This document shows positions 1 through 13,700 of a DNA stretch of 64,000 nucleotides, in pieces (position 1 is the stretch's first letter; each line of letters begins with the position of its first letter). The notes beneath the pieces are model-generated. The model was not told the DNA's origin, did no database searches, and saw nothing but the letters and a program-made list of their open reading frames with translations. The translations under genes and the position numbers were made by a program. The stretch comes from Glandiceps talaboti (Eukaryota > Hemichordata > Enteropneusta > Spengelidae): the NCBI RefSeq assembly GCF_964340395.1, contig NC_135569.1:16198519-16262518 (forward strand), in the 5' to 3' direction.

Positions 1-586
1 AATGACAAACTGACACCCAGGTACAGGGGTTTGTACAATGACAAACTGACACCCAGGTACAGGGATTTTGTACAATGACAAACTGACACCCAGGTACAGG
101 GTTTTGTACAATGACAAACTGATACCCAGATACAGGGATTTTGTACAATGACAAACTGACACCCAGATACAGAGATTTTGTACAATGATAAACTGATACC
201 CAGATACAGGGATTTTGTACAATGATAAACTGATACCCAGATACAGAGATTTTGTACAATGATAAACTGACACCCAGGTACAGGGATTTTGTACAATGAC
301 AAACTGACACCCAGGTACAGGGATTTTGCACAATGACAAACTGACACCCAGGTACAGGGGTTTTGTACAATGACAAACTGACACCCAGATACAGGGGTTT
401 TGTACAATGACAAACTGATACCCAGATACAGGGATTTTGTACAATGACAAACTGACACCCATGTACAGGGGTTTTGTACAATGACAAACTGACACCCAGA
501 TACAGGGATTTTGTACAATGTCAGACTGACACCCAGGTACAGGGATTTTGTACAATGACAGACTGACACCCAGGTACAGTGATTTT
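1..586. repeat. 37-bp minisatellite, 16 units, cut by window edge
   Basis: Units begin at 1, 37, 74, 110, 147 and then every 37 bp to 554. Each starts AATGACAAACTGACACCCAG and ends with a GATTTTGTAC-like tail. Two sub-variants alternate in blocks: GACACCCAGGTACAG and GATACCCAGATACAG. The array degenerates at about 586 into ordinary AT-rich DNA. It begins at base 1, so its true length is unknown. No coding frame is maintained because 37 is not a multiple of 3. Confidence 0.95.
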
Positions 587-1184
587 CATGATAAAACTTG
601 TTCACAAGTAGCTCATGGTAATGGTTTGCAATCTGAGTATTAATTCTTTAAATGCTTGTTTTTAATGACAAGTGAAATATCAAATGACAAGGAGTTCCAA
701 ATAGAATACATTCTGTTAAAAGTAAAATTTTAAAATAAGGAACTTTCATTGTTCGGATGTCATTATGCCTAACATAAATATAATTATTTCACAGAATAAA
801 TCAAAGTACTGTTCTAATTTCAATAGTTTATTAAATTAACGTTGTATTTCCCCACTGCCATGTCATGCAGCATGTCACATGTTGCCAACACTAGATTTGT
901 CTGCACATTTTGCGACTCTCTTAATTCATAAAATATTGTATTTCTATACAAAGATCAATATTTAGATTAGTTTGTCACTGTACACATATTACAGTTTATA
1001 GACATTGACAGTAAATTTAGGGTATTTATATATTGATATTAAGAGAAACCGTGTATATTTCTGACATTAAGTATTTCACAGACATATTCAATATCCCCCA
1101 AGGCCTTTACCAAGACCCCGTTGTTTCCCGAAGATTACCTAAATTTGCATTATTTCATTTTCATTTGAACTTCAATCTTTAATA
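587..1184. other. AT-rich unassigned DNA
   Basis: No open frame, splice-bounded coding segment or repeat is apparent. The text is AT-rich and low in CpG, as expected for intron or intergenic DNA. Confidence 0.6.
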
Positions 1185-1255
1185 ACATACATACGTACGT
1201 ACGTACGTACATACATACATACATACATACATACATACATACATACATACATACA

Positions 1256-1286
<31 letters not shown>
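1185..1286. repeat. (ACAT)n microsatellite with ACGT interruptions
   Basis: Tetranucleotide run of about 100 bp. The first part has several ACGT units (C-to-T type variants), followed by pure ACAT. Confidence 0.95.
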
Positions 1287-1288
<2 letters not shown>

Positions 1289-2913
1289 TAAAGGAAATAA
1301 TTGTGTTTATGATCAAACTCCAGAAGTATCACAATACCAGCAGTTCTTCACACATAAACATTGTATAAACGTATCATCTCCTGTTAATTCAAGATGGCGT
1401 AAAAACACAGGTCCATTAGGTAAAATAAACTTAAGGATCAAAATTTGAGGTAAAGGGTCAGTATATGTTGATTATCATTGATTATAATTTTAGGTGTTAT
1501 TTGTTAAGCTATCGCATTTCATAGCAGCAGGAATGCTATTACGTCATCACTATTCATCTGATCACGTTCGCTATACTATCTTAATTCAACGCATCTAAAC
1601 TACATGTACTATATGAATGCACTTAGCTTCTGTTTGCCGTCAGACGTCACAAATTGAAGTGTGTTTGACACATGTTATATCGGTGCTACCACAGCTCATA
1701 GCTCATATCTGAATGATAAAGATATCTGGTTAAATAGTTTTTTAAAACGCGTATATAACGTAGTCGGAGAGCTTTATTGGGCATTGCAAACGAAGATCAA
1801 ATCTACCATTAATCCAATCTTCCCGACTTACGCATTCATTCGTGGTAAATTGCTAAGTGAAAGCCAGTAGGACAAGCGATAAAATCTGTACACCGTAATA
1901 GAACTTGCTATGCTGCTTTCAATAAGACATGCTAGTAAAACGTAATTCACCCTTGTGTTATGTTTAATAACATGTCCGAGAGATGTGACCCTAGAGACGG
2001 TGTCATTCACGAAGCACTCATTAAGCTTTGATCAACTAGTATTTGGTTGTTATCCCGTGAACGCAGACTATCAGATCACATTACAACCAATAAGTGGACT
2101 GGATGCCGATCATAATTGTACTTTACAATTGTGTAGTTGCTAGTAATTGTGATATTTTGTGCTTATGTAAGGCATCCCAACGTTTCAACCAAATGAAGAG
2201 GCTCCCCTATTAGTATTACTGTCTATTTCTGAGGAGTAGTGCCATTACAACGCAAAACAAAATCACCACTGAAAATTTCAAGAAAGAAGACTTTCGATAG
2301 ATTGGCTTACATTAAATACATCATTACAAACCTAAACGTATTCTCCTACGGATTTTTATAGCGTGAGTAGGATAAATCGTTGAAATCCCGCCTGTCGAGT
2401 TTTAAAACAATTTATCATTTTATGGTACCAGGAGAAACCAGTGACTAAGGGGTAAACTGAACACTAGACTGCAAGATACGTCACCGGGTTGTTCAGCTCT
2501 ACCAGGCTTCTTAATGAGTGGTAGCGTGGCACGAATATCTGTTTCTTATACAGACTAACTGAATGTCTACCGTAAAGTAAGAACTCACCCAGAGTGCATG
2601 AATAATTATATGAAATGATTATCTGCGCAATATTACGTTACTAAGTATTTGATTTGTTAGACAAAATAAATTATGCAAATGACTTAGGAAATTACAACCT
2701 ACGTTAATATGCTTTATAGAACATTGTGTGCATTATTATGACAAACATATATACATGTACAATCTTATATGATTTATGATATAGCCCAATTACCTGATTA
2801 CAGTAAAAGCATTATTTATGCAAAACGGATCCTTTACAATCGTAGGGTGATTATCGATTGCACTTCATGCAGTGACATTAGATTTATGCACTGGATTTTG
2901 CAATATTGTGTCC
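1287..2913. other. Unassigned DNA, short random ORFs only
   Basis: The open frames here (for example 1661-1870 plus and 1955-2143 plus) are 60-70 codons, have no recognisable domain and lack paired splice sites. I see no repeat structure. Confidence 0.55.
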
Positions 2914-3156
2914 ACAGACAGACAGACAGGCAGACAGACAGACAGGCAGACAGACAGACAGACAGACAGACAGATGTACATACATACATACATACATACA
3001 TACATACATACATACATACACACATACACACATACATACATACATACATACATACATACATACATACACACATACACACATACATACATACATACATACA
3101 TACATACATACATACATACATACATACATACATACATACATACATACATACATACA
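2914..3156. repeat. Compound (CAGA)n-(TACA)n microsatellite
   Basis: A GACA/CAGA tract (2914-2974) passes directly into a TACA tract (2977-3156) that carries scattered CACA interruptions. Because the period is 4, all frames stay open, giving artefactual reading frames of up to 167 codons (YIHT, DRQT, CMYV repeats) on both strands. These should not be called genes. Confidence 0.95.
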
Positions 3157-4091
3157 AGCTGATACGACTCTGGCAATCTGGGTCTCGTTTTTCCTTGGAC
3201 ACAAAGAAGAACTACTGTTGATATAAGATATCGAATGGTTTTGGCCTAATTGTACACACAGTAGGCTGACATGTCTGATGACTACCGTGATCCTGAAGTG
3301 TGCATTTTTTTGAGACTTCCAATGTTTACACTTTTGATCGTGATCACAGGATGATTCAGATTGGCACAGCAGAGGCACCGCTGTCATCTACTTGTGTAAT
3401 CTACCACATCGAACAACAATAGTTTTATTTTATGTCTATCTTTGTAAACTGAGACCTCGATTGCTAGAGACGTAATTGAAAATCAGCATGTTTTGTGTAT
3501 TCAGAATTTGGGTATGAAACAGTACAGACTGAATATGATAAACTTTATCTTATAAGAAATCTGATCAACATTAAGGATCAGAAACATACGATTGTGTGCA
3601 TGTACAGTCTTAAAAATGTTCGCGTCAAATGAGGCAAGAAATGTCACGTGATATTGTCTGCCCCAACGACATTACTTTTAAGATACTGCGTATTCGTGTC
3701 GCGATGTTTAGCCTCTTGTAAATCAATGCAAGTACAATAGGCTTATCCTAGTATCATAATGAAATCTGTGTAGAACACTAACAAACGACACTTTAGATCT
3801 AAATTTAAATTATTATTGTAATATTCCAAACACTATTTAGCAGCATACATTCCTAACATACGCACAAATGCAACCTTGGTCCCATGCATGCATATGATAT
3901 ATACTGGACAGACAGACTATGTTCCGATATGATTGTTGTGAAAAATTGCTTCATTTCGTATTAAATTGAATAATTACTACTTTAACAGCTGTTGCAGGTG
4001 AAGGACTATAAGTAGTGTTTTTAGGATTAGTATCAGATAGTTACGGTTACACCAAGGAAGATGCAATTGATCATTGATTCACAGCAAAGCC
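3157..4091. other. Unassigned DNA
   Basis: Nothing coding or repetitive recognised. Stops are frequent in all frames. Confidence 0.55.
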
Positions 4092-4133
4092 CATAACACA
4101 ACACAACACACAACACAACACAACACAACACAG
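4092..4133. repeat. (AACAC)n pentanucleotide run
   Basis: About eight ACAAC/AACAC units with one irregular step. Confidence 0.9.
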
Positions 4134-4912
4134 CTTAGTTGATATCACTGGCGGCTAAAACAAATAGCTGATGTGGCATATGGTTCTTGTTATCTCCGAG
4201 TCAGTTCGAGGCATGGATATTACATGTCGATGTACGCTCTACACGCACGTTTATGTAAGCAATCAGATCAGATCGTGTCTGCATCATCGAATACTTAGCA
4301 TTGCTAATTTCCTAAATAAAAATGTAGCTCAGACGCACATGTCCATCTAATCTAAACGATGGCACTGGTGAATAGGTTGCAGACTTCCAGCATCACGTGC
4401 TGATAAAACAGATATAGACTCGTAGATATTTTGCCCTTATTAAATTGTAGGAATTTTGACTGAAACAAGAATGACATTGTGTACGCCATACTCACTTCAA
4501 CAGTGTCAATGGTCATGTAACTAAGATTATAACTTTCTGAATTAATGTATTACAAAGGAAGGAAATTCATGTGTGTATAAATGTGCGAATACTCTTTTGA
4601 GAATCTCACCCCTAAACAGCTATTCCTTAGCAGCAATAAGGAACTATCAGTGGCCAATCTGGCATTATGCTGAAATAATTGAGGAATTCATTCATTAAAG
4701 CCTATCTCTTAAACAAGGAGAACATAATAGTAAAATATTTGTAAGCATACATTGTATTGGAAATACTATTCGAATATGTTATATCGTTTTTAGTGTTATT
4801 CTTTGGACAGCTTGTCTCCGATTTTTTCTCTTCCCTAACCTCAATATATGTAGCTATGTTTTCGTTTGTCTGGACATATATGTGTCTGCCTATTAGTGAC
4901 TTTCTCTGTGTG

Positions 4913-4914
<2 letters not shown>
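4134..4914. other. Unassigned DNA
   Basis: An open frame beginning at 4757 runs into the following microsatellite. Its first 50 codons are hydrophobic, but there is no recognisable family, so I do not call it. Confidence 0.5.
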
Positions 4915-4976
<62 letters not shown>

Positions 4977-5022
4977 CATGTGTATATGTGTGTATGTATG
5001 TATGTATGTATGTATGTATGTG
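4915..5022. repeat. (AT)n followed by (TATG)n microsatellite
   Basis: Pure AT dinucleotide run at about 4915-4975, then TATG tetranucleotides at about 4991-5021. It is the same compound AT/TATG class seen elsewhere in the window. Confidence 0.95.
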
Positions 5023-6185
5023 TGCTTATGTGTGTACTGCTTCATTATATATCTGATAACCTTATAACGTTACATGTTTACAGTGATGTAATGTCCTATA
5101 CAATTGTGTTACTGTAAGAATTTTCAATAAGGTCTATAACCCACTTCAATAAAAGCAAGCTAATTAAAGTATTTGTAAAACTGACAACTAGGGGTATTTA
5201 GATACTACTGTAGGTTCAGGTCTAATAGAACTAGTTATGAAAACGGTTTGTCAAATGATGTAATTCGAAAGGTCATATTGAAATGAACAAAGAACACAAA
5301 TTGACAGAATTGTGATGTACATGACAAAGGTATATAATTTCTACACATGTTTTAACCATGCCCTTTGGCATGTATGGTTTCTGCATATTGTTATTAATGT
5401 AATTGATGATTGCTAGTCCAGGTCAGTTTTCAGTGAAGCAACATTTTCATCTAGTTAGGGACATCTTCAATATCATTATATATCCGGGATCAAATTTACT
5501 GAACGTTGTGATACCCAGGTGGTGATTGACAAGTAAGTGAATGCATGCCTACTTGGGGTTAACGGTTGCAATAGGCAACACGGTCCAATTTACATCGAGT
5601 TGAAGTGAGTTTAATGAAATATATTTTACAACAAATGAAAGGGAATTGTTGCGTAGATTTTGATTTATTTCAATATCGTGTTTTGGACATGTTTATTTAT
5701 AATCCTTTTAATGGAATTTCATAAACTAGTTAATTTTCTTTTCTAACAGGAACATGATTCTCCAAAACACTAACTTCATGTTAATGACACGTCTTCGTGC
5801 TGGTGGATTTCGTCAACTATGTTCCCTTCACCAACGTGAGGACATGAGTTGACATCTACCCGCGAGGAGGTCTAGGTGATCGTGTTATACATCAGTAATA
5901 CTACCAAAAACAACGTGTACTTCACAGACTTTGTGAAACAACTCCAACCCACCGTCTCCAATAAAACAAGAGCATCTCCCTAATAGTAGTAGCCAAACTT
6001 CTTTTAGACCATTCATCTACTTAACTTATAATTCTGTGATCGTGTACTTGCGTAAAATACCACAGTTATCTACGGCCACAGGATAACATATATCACTAGT
6101 TTTCGGCGGTTATGGCGAATGAACGCCTATTGAGCTGGGCCAAATTATTTTGAATCTCGTCTTCAACAAATGTTAGGTAATTATG

Positions 6186-6189
<4 letters not shown>
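5023..6189. other. Unassigned DNA
   Basis: No supported gene or repeat. Confidence 0.5.
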
Positions 6190-6221
<32 letters not shown>

Positions 6222-6238
6222 ACACACACACACACACA
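6190..6238. repeat. (CA)n microsatellite
   Basis: About 24 CA units with a single GA interruption. Confidence 0.95.
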
Positions 6239-9200
6239 TATATACATCATCTATACACCAAAACATATCACCAGTTTACTGTAATTCCAAATTGTCAATG
6301 GCTATTTTTCACCATACAGACAAATTTACAACTTTAGAACGTACACGCCATAGTTTGTGATATCGAATTAAACCTAGACTATGATGTAATGACATGTCTG
6401 CATAGTGTTAGTTAGTATTGCCATGGAAACGGCACCATGCTGATATTTCTCCTATTTGAGTTAAGTAATAAAAAATATCCTAACAAGACATACGAGTTGA
6501 ATAAATCTGGCAAGTGACACGTCCTAATGTTCCGTATAGTATTGATAAAAAGTAGTTGCCGCTTATAAATATTTCACCTACAGATACAAGGGTAACGGTC
6601 TATGCAATGTAATTTCTCCTCAGCTACCTGCTGGGATCCAATTAACTCATGTAGACAATCATTTTTTATCTGTTATGAAACTTATCACATCATGTAGACA
6701 AAATTCATAGTAACATGTAGATAGCGTAATGACTACATTAAATTAATGAAATAGTACGACATATTAATCTCTGTTAATACAGAGGAAATGATTTAATGTT
6801 CATTTATAGATGCGTTTCATGTGAGAAATATGGTGTTCATATCCGGCTTTTACGCCTGTCCGTTAGGATTATGGCGTATGCGAGTCTGTATTAATATTTA
6901 CATTAAAAATATTCAAAATGTGTAACTTTACAAAACGATTTTTATTATGCATTTATATCGTCGCTGATCAAAACATTGCTGTATTCAAAATTAATCCAAT
7001 GGGGACATTCAATATAGGCAGTAATAATTCACATTATAATATTCTCATTTTGTATAATTTCATTTTTTCATCAGATGTAGTTACCAGTATCACTTATCGG
7101 TAGCAACTCTAGAACTAGATATAGCTGTAGCATAAACTGCCATTACATTAGAGGTGATAACGTCGGTGAAAAGTTACCAGTTGGTGTCGAAATTTCAGTT
7201 GTGTTAAACGACTGTAAATAATGACATTTAAAAAGTATGTATTACTTATTTCATTGCTATATTTAGCAAGGCCAGTAAACCCTCTTTGAACGTCTTTTTA
7301 CGATGATCAGTGGAAATGAAATACTTGCCTTTTCATTAGGCACAATCTGGTATCTAATACAACTCGTCAGAGAGGAAGAATATATCTGTTCATTTTATGT
7401 GCTAGGAGTCCAAATCACTCTCTTTACCGTGTAAATATGTGATGCTGACCTTTTGAATGTACAGCATTAGATATAGAGCATTGTGCATTACTCGCTGGAA
7501 ACGTCGTGCAATTGCATCACCTTTCACCTTGTTTAAACGAATGAATTGAAGCTATGTGTATATACGGTAGTCATTCAAACTCTTTCTGTATGACATGAAT
7601 GACTGGTAATCGACATTGTGTAGTTAAAATGCATCTCTATTAAATAAGTAGGGTGATTAATGATGTAAGAACACGTGACTGGCACGTACTGACAGACATA
7701 TACTGCCAAGCACACACTGAGACACCCACAGGCATGCGTATGGACCTTATAATATGATATACATTATCTCAAACAAGATACTAAGGAGGCGCAACACATT
7801 GTTACACGATATATATATGGGGTGGATGTGGGTATGTAACGTAAACATCAAGGCATAAGGTATACAAAGTACAATGTATATATTTATAGCCTTTTAGGTA
7901 TTGGCATGTTAAACGCCAATAGGCTTTCACATAAATGTAGCAATATCCGCATTTATTTGATAATAGCTTAGACTACCAAGGAAATGCGTGGTAACTTGCG
8001 TGATGCACGTATTCATATTCTTTATGGATATATTGTCAATTTTACCTTCTAATGTACCCCAATTATGCAATCGTGTGTCCGGAAGTAGAAAGGTGAACAC
8101 TGTACATAAGCTTATAGTCCTCACTGAAAGTTTTCTCTGCACGTTAATTGTCTTCGGTTTCGGGCAAGGAATAGCAGTAAAGAACAGAGGAAGTAGAAAG
8201 CGGAGGAAGCTGACCAATTTTAGGTGAATCAATATCCCCCAGGTCTTAGCTACACGTAAGTAGATCCATATGTTTCATCTGTAGGACTAGAAACCTTAAA
8301 ATCGATATTTTCTATCAAACTTATTTACCTTATTTGTGGAACACACCTTTTTAAATGAAGACTATTACTTCCCTCTTGTTAACGCCACAATGAATAAAGC
8401 ATGTTTATACGTAAATTCTGACCAAATTCAAATATTTGCTGTTCTTTATATGGTCTGTCATTTTATTCCACCGCAGAACTAATATCCGATCCCAAGTAAA
8501 CACACGGTGGAAATCTATCAATAATTACTCTACGTTTATATGCACAGTGCCTCTGTAAACAAACGTTCATTCTAAAGTTAAAATGGTAAAGGTTTTTGAA
8601 TTCAAGTGAGTATAAAGGAGTAATTGTTTCTTTGTTGCAATACTAACGTTTGGCTATATGTTTCCTGTTTTGGAACAATGCAGAGGAACTACTCACAGAA
8701 TATTGACCTTCGGGGATATATTATATTGAGTACAGAAATTATCCTGAACATTATAACCCCAGTACTTAAATAGAAATATCGAACGCAACAGGTAAAAGCC
8801 TGTAGAAAGAACAGTGTTCGAACTCAAGTACGTAGAGATGTATTGTCCCAAGTGGTTATTGCTATAGTGTTTTTAACTAAACAACTTTTGATATCAAGTT
8901 AATACTAGGAATTCATTTCAGTCCTGTAGGTTTGCCTGTTTAAATCTGTATTTCATTTAAGAAGATCTTTCTGGAAGTAAAGTCTGAAACATGATTTGTT
9001 AAATGAATACATTTATGAATACTTACAAATAGATTCAAGAATGCCAGTACGTAAATTATTTACAAATTGAGAAATGAAACAGGCAAAGAGAAATATAAAC
9101 ATGCTACCACAACATTTAACTATATATAGTTAAAACCATTTTATTGTCTATTGTATTAACAAACAATATTTAAAATGTGAATTTAAAGAGTGCAATGTAT

Positions 9201-9343
9201 AACCATTCAGCATTTCACTTGAAAACAGACACCATTTTCTCAATTTGGAACACAGTTATTATTAATGATCACTGTATAATGACTGCTTATTGTGTATATG
9301 TGATATGCTAATTCCAGATATTACCGTGGGGTATACACCACGC
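6239..9343. other. 3 kb of unassigned AT-rich DNA
   Basis: The longest open frames (7927-8232 minus, 101 codons; 7988-8227 plus, 79 codons) overlap each other on opposite strands. They show no family signature and no convincing splice sites on both sides. I see no repeats above background. Confidence 0.5.
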
Positions 9344-9371
9344 ATGCGTACACACTTGAGTGTGTACGCAT
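9344..9371. repeat. Perfect 13-bp-stem hairpin
   Basis: ATGCGTACACACT (9344-9356) and AGTGTGTACGCAT (9359-9371) are exact reverse complements with a 2-nt centre. A smaller CGTGG/CCACG stem lies just upstream at 9325-9342. The cluster may be the end of a decayed fold-back element, but no matching partner was found. Confidence 0.7.
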
Positions 9372-9939
9372 TTTAAAAATTTGGAACATATTGAATTAAT
9401 CTTTGTTTCAACGTATCGTATTTACATCCACAGTTCTTCACTAAATTTGAATTTCCAATCACGAAACTCATTAGATTACTTACATGATAAAGGAGTTACT
9501 TCAACATTTATTGTTAGAATTTCAACAAGTCACCTTCATTTTATTAAATTTGTAAAAATGTACATATTGATAGTATTGGCCGTTGCATCATTTGATGAAA
9601 CTCTCAATCAACAGTGCTATGTTTGGTAACTGTCTTGAACGTAATATGTATCTACAAATATTGACTGAAATGGTAGAACAGTATTGTATGTAATATTATA
9701 GTACGCTATTCGTTCAGGCCTCTTGCACTACACTTCAAACAATTATTGGCATTGAATAATTGAAACTTAGACACACAGTGGTTAACCGTCATAGGAAATT
9801 GAAAATGTCGAAAAGACAGTCGCTAAGGTTTGACGTGTAACACAAAGGAAACTTTGTAAATCCTGACTTTTTTTTTATCAAATCGTAGCCACACACTGAC
9901 ATCACTTTCACGTTGTTTTATCAAACTATATATTTTATC
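9372..9939. other. Unassigned DNA
   Basis: Contains a short signal-peptide-like frame at about 9558-9629, discussed under rejected items. Nothing else is recognised. Confidence 0.45.
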
Positions 9940-10326
9940 TTAGGCCTAAAAATATTGATAGGTTGTGGTTACCCAAAACCACACAATTCTTCACGCCGAC
10001 TCTCAACATTTTTTACGTGTTCAAGAAAAAATAAAAAAAATTGGGAAAGTCGTGAAGTCTCGCAAGAAATAGTGGATGCGGAAACTGACCAAAACTTAAA
10101 AAGTTAATATAAAACTGTTCTTCCAATTTGTAATGGCTGTACATCTGATGGGAAGAAACCAATAACACAGAGACCATATGAAAAACAATGGAAACATGAC
10201 TACCTGAACTAGACACTCGCGTATGAAATATATATATATATATATATATATTTTTAAATCTACCTACCCCACATATTCTAATATTAAGCATAACCGGAAC
10301 CACCCATTTTTTTTTGTTAGGCCTTA
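9940..10326. mobile_element. TTAGGCCTAA-ended dispersed repeat, copy 1
   Basis: The element starts TTAGGCCTAAAAATATTG and ends TTTTTTGTTAGGCCTTA, so the ends form an inverted repeat. The interior is clearly homologous, in reverse-complement orientation, to 25576-25925. For example AAGTCTCGCAAGAAATAGTG here corresponds to CACTATTTCTCGCGAGACTT there, and TTCTTCCCATCAGATGTACA (minus strand here) to TTCTTCCCATCCGATGTACC. It encodes no protein of its own; the 64-codon frame over it is incidental. It contains an (AT)n tract at 10228-10251. It looks like a non-autonomous DNA element or other short interspersed repeat; the class is uncertain. Confidence 0.7.
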
Positions 10327-10649
10327 TCGGGAGTAGGTATATGCTGCAAGTAATGTTGACTCAGTATGACTGAAATTTGCAATGTTGTTGTGGTTTTTGG
10401 AATCACTAAATATCCGTATGTGGTATGTTTTGTTGTGTGGGCGTATTTAGCATAAATCCATTTGACCTATTGTAATATCAGTATGAATGTCATTAATGAT
10501 TACTTGGGAATGTTCTGTGGTATAATCGCATAAGCTTGGTAAAGGGTCAACATTCTGCAGTACTACCCAATAATAACACATCATTGATCACAAGCAAGAC
10601 CACACACAGAGAGACATACACACAAACTCATACATACTCACGTTTGCAC
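10327..10649. other. Unassigned DNA
   Basis: No feature seen apart from the approach to the next tetranucleotide array. Confidence 0.5.
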
Positions 10650-10718
10650 GTACGTACATACATACATACATACATACATACATACATACATACATACATA
10701 CATACATACATACATACA
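10650..10718. repeat. (TACA)n microsatellite
   Basis: A short ACGT start is followed by about 15 pure TACA units, the same motif as at 1185-1286 and 2977-3156. Confidence 0.95.
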
Positions 10719-13700
10719 GCCAACATCACCCACCAGTACCATACCATCATCACTATTTCGTGTTTTACCTAGGGTAAATATTCATTCTGCGAACTATAAC
10801 TACCGAAAATATATACAATGTTTGCATATCAATAATTTCGCCATTTTGTATCTTATTCCGACCAAGGCAGCATTGTTTTAAAATTATCACTGCTCTTGGA
10901 ATCCCGAATGCGATCGTTTGTATAAAGCTACCGATGCGAGTAAAATATGCAATTGCAACTTCTTGAAAGCTTGGTGAAATAGTCGAAGAGATTAGATTAG
11001 CCCAGCTGTAGTAGAAATGCCTTTTTGTTATCGGAGAAAGGCCACAATTGCCGTGTACAAATGCATTTCTGAGACTAGTGTTCAATACTATTGAACCTAT
11101 AGAGTCGCTAAAAATACGACGTTTGCAATCGATGCTATTTCAGTGTGGAAATGAAAAGGAAATGGTGAGTTCAATTTAGATTAATTTAGCCAACGGGTAT
11201 ATCGTACAAGGACGTGGTAATAACTTGTTCGTTCCCAACCACCCGAGTATAAAAATTAAACTACATTGAAAGCTGTATTCAAATACGCCAGGGCTCCAAG
11301 GTAACAAATTTGTTCCTTTACGTTAGTCACAGTACAGCGATGACTCGTTCATTTCTAATAGTTTACGTAGTTTACGAGGAAATGATACCAATAAAACGAC
11401 GCTTTATCCTAAACCAGGTAGGATCAACGCAAAAAAACGGAAACTGTAGCAACCAGAGCGTGATATTGCATGTTAGTTCGATGTCCTTTGAGAAAATATT
11501 TGCACTTCTTGATGATCTGTTTGACAAGCAATGCATTCACATTGATCCTTGGACCGGGACTAGAATTTTATTTACAGTCATTGGGCTTATGACAGCTGGG
11601 AAAATCCATTAGTTGGCGTTTGCTTGCAATAAAGGCCGGAAAACATTTATTGTAACAAGAATTTGGGAGAAATGAAAGCATAGCCTGTGACATGAATTAC
11701 AAATGAAGCACGATGGAATTCCTTATCCATGAAGCAAATCCACATGCCTTTTGACTATCAATAGTGTTTTTGTTTTAATGTATGACACATAGGTCGACGT
11801 TCCTTCCGGGTTTTACAGCTCTTAACGGGTTCCGCCATAAAGGAGATTTTTAGCTGTCAATCAAATGAGCACGATAGTCATTAAATCCGTGTCATTGAAC
11901 TGTTTAAAGCTATCGGCACTGAATCCTCCATATGGTTCACATAGTCATGAGATTGCTGTAGTGATATAGAAATCTAAATCAGCATGTCGCGCGTATTGAC
12001 ATACATATGCTAAAATGGCAGTATTGCAAATAATTCCGAGCACGATATTATTGACCTGAACATACACATGAAAGCCAAGGTATACAAATGTAAAATCTAC
12101 TTTCGATTCGTGTATATATTTTTTGCACTGAAATGATATTGGCTGGCGCTCGCCTGATCGTTGAAACTATTACTAATGAACACTTTATGAAAATCGTCAG
12201 AACGACGTTGATGTACAGTGCGTATAAGACTAAAATCTAGGGACCACATATGTTTAGTTTACCTAGAATTCGACGATATGGTGAAAAAGCACATCGTAGT
12301 CCATGTTAAGGTTGAATGTACCGGAACAGACTATACCTACATCTGTGTATAATTCATCAAATGAATGTTGTCGAAGCACCTGTAAACTGTCATAATAAAT
12401 GTCTTGGTACAGCTACCAATCAAAATGCCATGCTCGTATTCAACCCTAGTGAGAGATACGATATTAAACAAAACCCTCGACATCTACATATCCAGGCAAA
12501 TGCACATACTACATTGATTGATGTCTCAGATCTTTGTCTTTTCCATTTTCACTTATTTATGACCCAAACTGTAAATCAACTCCGATTCCTGAGTGATATA
12601 CTAAAGAAAATATACACGTGTAAGCCTTAGCCCCTAAAAGCAAAGTCACTAATTGACAACGTTGCTATGATATATTTGACAAACGATCTATTTTTACCTT
12701 GTTTATACAGCGCTTCGGGTTCTAATGGACCCAAAGATAGCAGACAAGTTATAAATTGCTCTCAGACTAATCATAGTATTTGGTTAGCTTGCTTCCTAAT
12801 AAATCTTCTCTTGTAAGACTATTTGTCTAAAGGCATCACTAAATCTGCAACATAATACTAAAATGTTTCTTAAAGTCGAATGTTGTAAACATCCGATACA
12901 CGTAATGTATCGTCGATGTTGCACCCAGCGTGTTGCACCCAGTAACTGCTTAGGGCTCTAAAACTCACCATTTTCGTAATAGTCAGCAATGTTATAGTGT
13001 TTAAATATATATCTGAGAACACTGCAGCACTAGTTTGGAAAACGCAACCTAGGCTGTTGATTCATGGTAATATTTCCTACCTGAATGACAGGTTCGTCAT
13101 ATGTATGAAGCATGACTGTATCAAGTACAGTACAGTGGGATATGTTACGGTACTTTAAAAGTGTAATATTTAAAGGCCCATTTATTAAAACTTTTTTTTT
13201 TGAAAAGGATTACAATTTACGTGTGAAAAACAGTTGTCTGGCAAAGCTATATAATTAGTTGGTCCCCCAAAAAAAGAATGACCCGATGTAATCTCTATAT
13301 CTCTACTGATAAGATAACACTAATGTGAGAACCTGGGATTGAAACCCTGGCCTTTAAATACACATGAAGACATCGTGAAATGGCAATTCAGAATAATTCT
13401 TTCGATTTGTATGATTTCTTTAAGTCTTTTAAATTACACTTCCAATAAACTTCAGGTTTGATTCAGACTTCGGACATCGATTGTTCGTCTGGTGAGAAGC
13501 ATCTATCAAATGTCAGATATATTTAATACTAACGTCAAAATAGCTTTTAAAACAGTAATTTATGTACGTAAACTAAGAATAATCATTTCTATTCTAAGTA
13601 GTTTACTATAATGTATTAGATGTCTTTCAAACAGTCGAATAACTTGACATTTCCAAATGTGAAATTTTAATTTAAACAAGAGTGGACAATGTATTTGAAA

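Noticed and set aside
2834-3387. Several overlapping open frames of 96-167 codons with IHTY, CMYV or DRQT repeats
   Set aside because: Translations of a period-4 microsatellite, which is open in every frame on both strands; no independent coding evidence.
9558-9629. Signal-peptide-like frame MYILIVLAVASFDETLNQQC ending next to TTTG|GTAACT, considered as exon 1 of the receptor
   Set aside because: The candidate donor leaves phase 2, whereas the receptor exon needs phase 1. It lies about 36 kb away, and the hydrophobic core is short.
13325-13355. Minus-strand GGTTTCAATCCC-like word as a tRNA box B
   Set aside because: It does not match the box B consensus in register and no acceptor, D or anticodon arms can be built around it.
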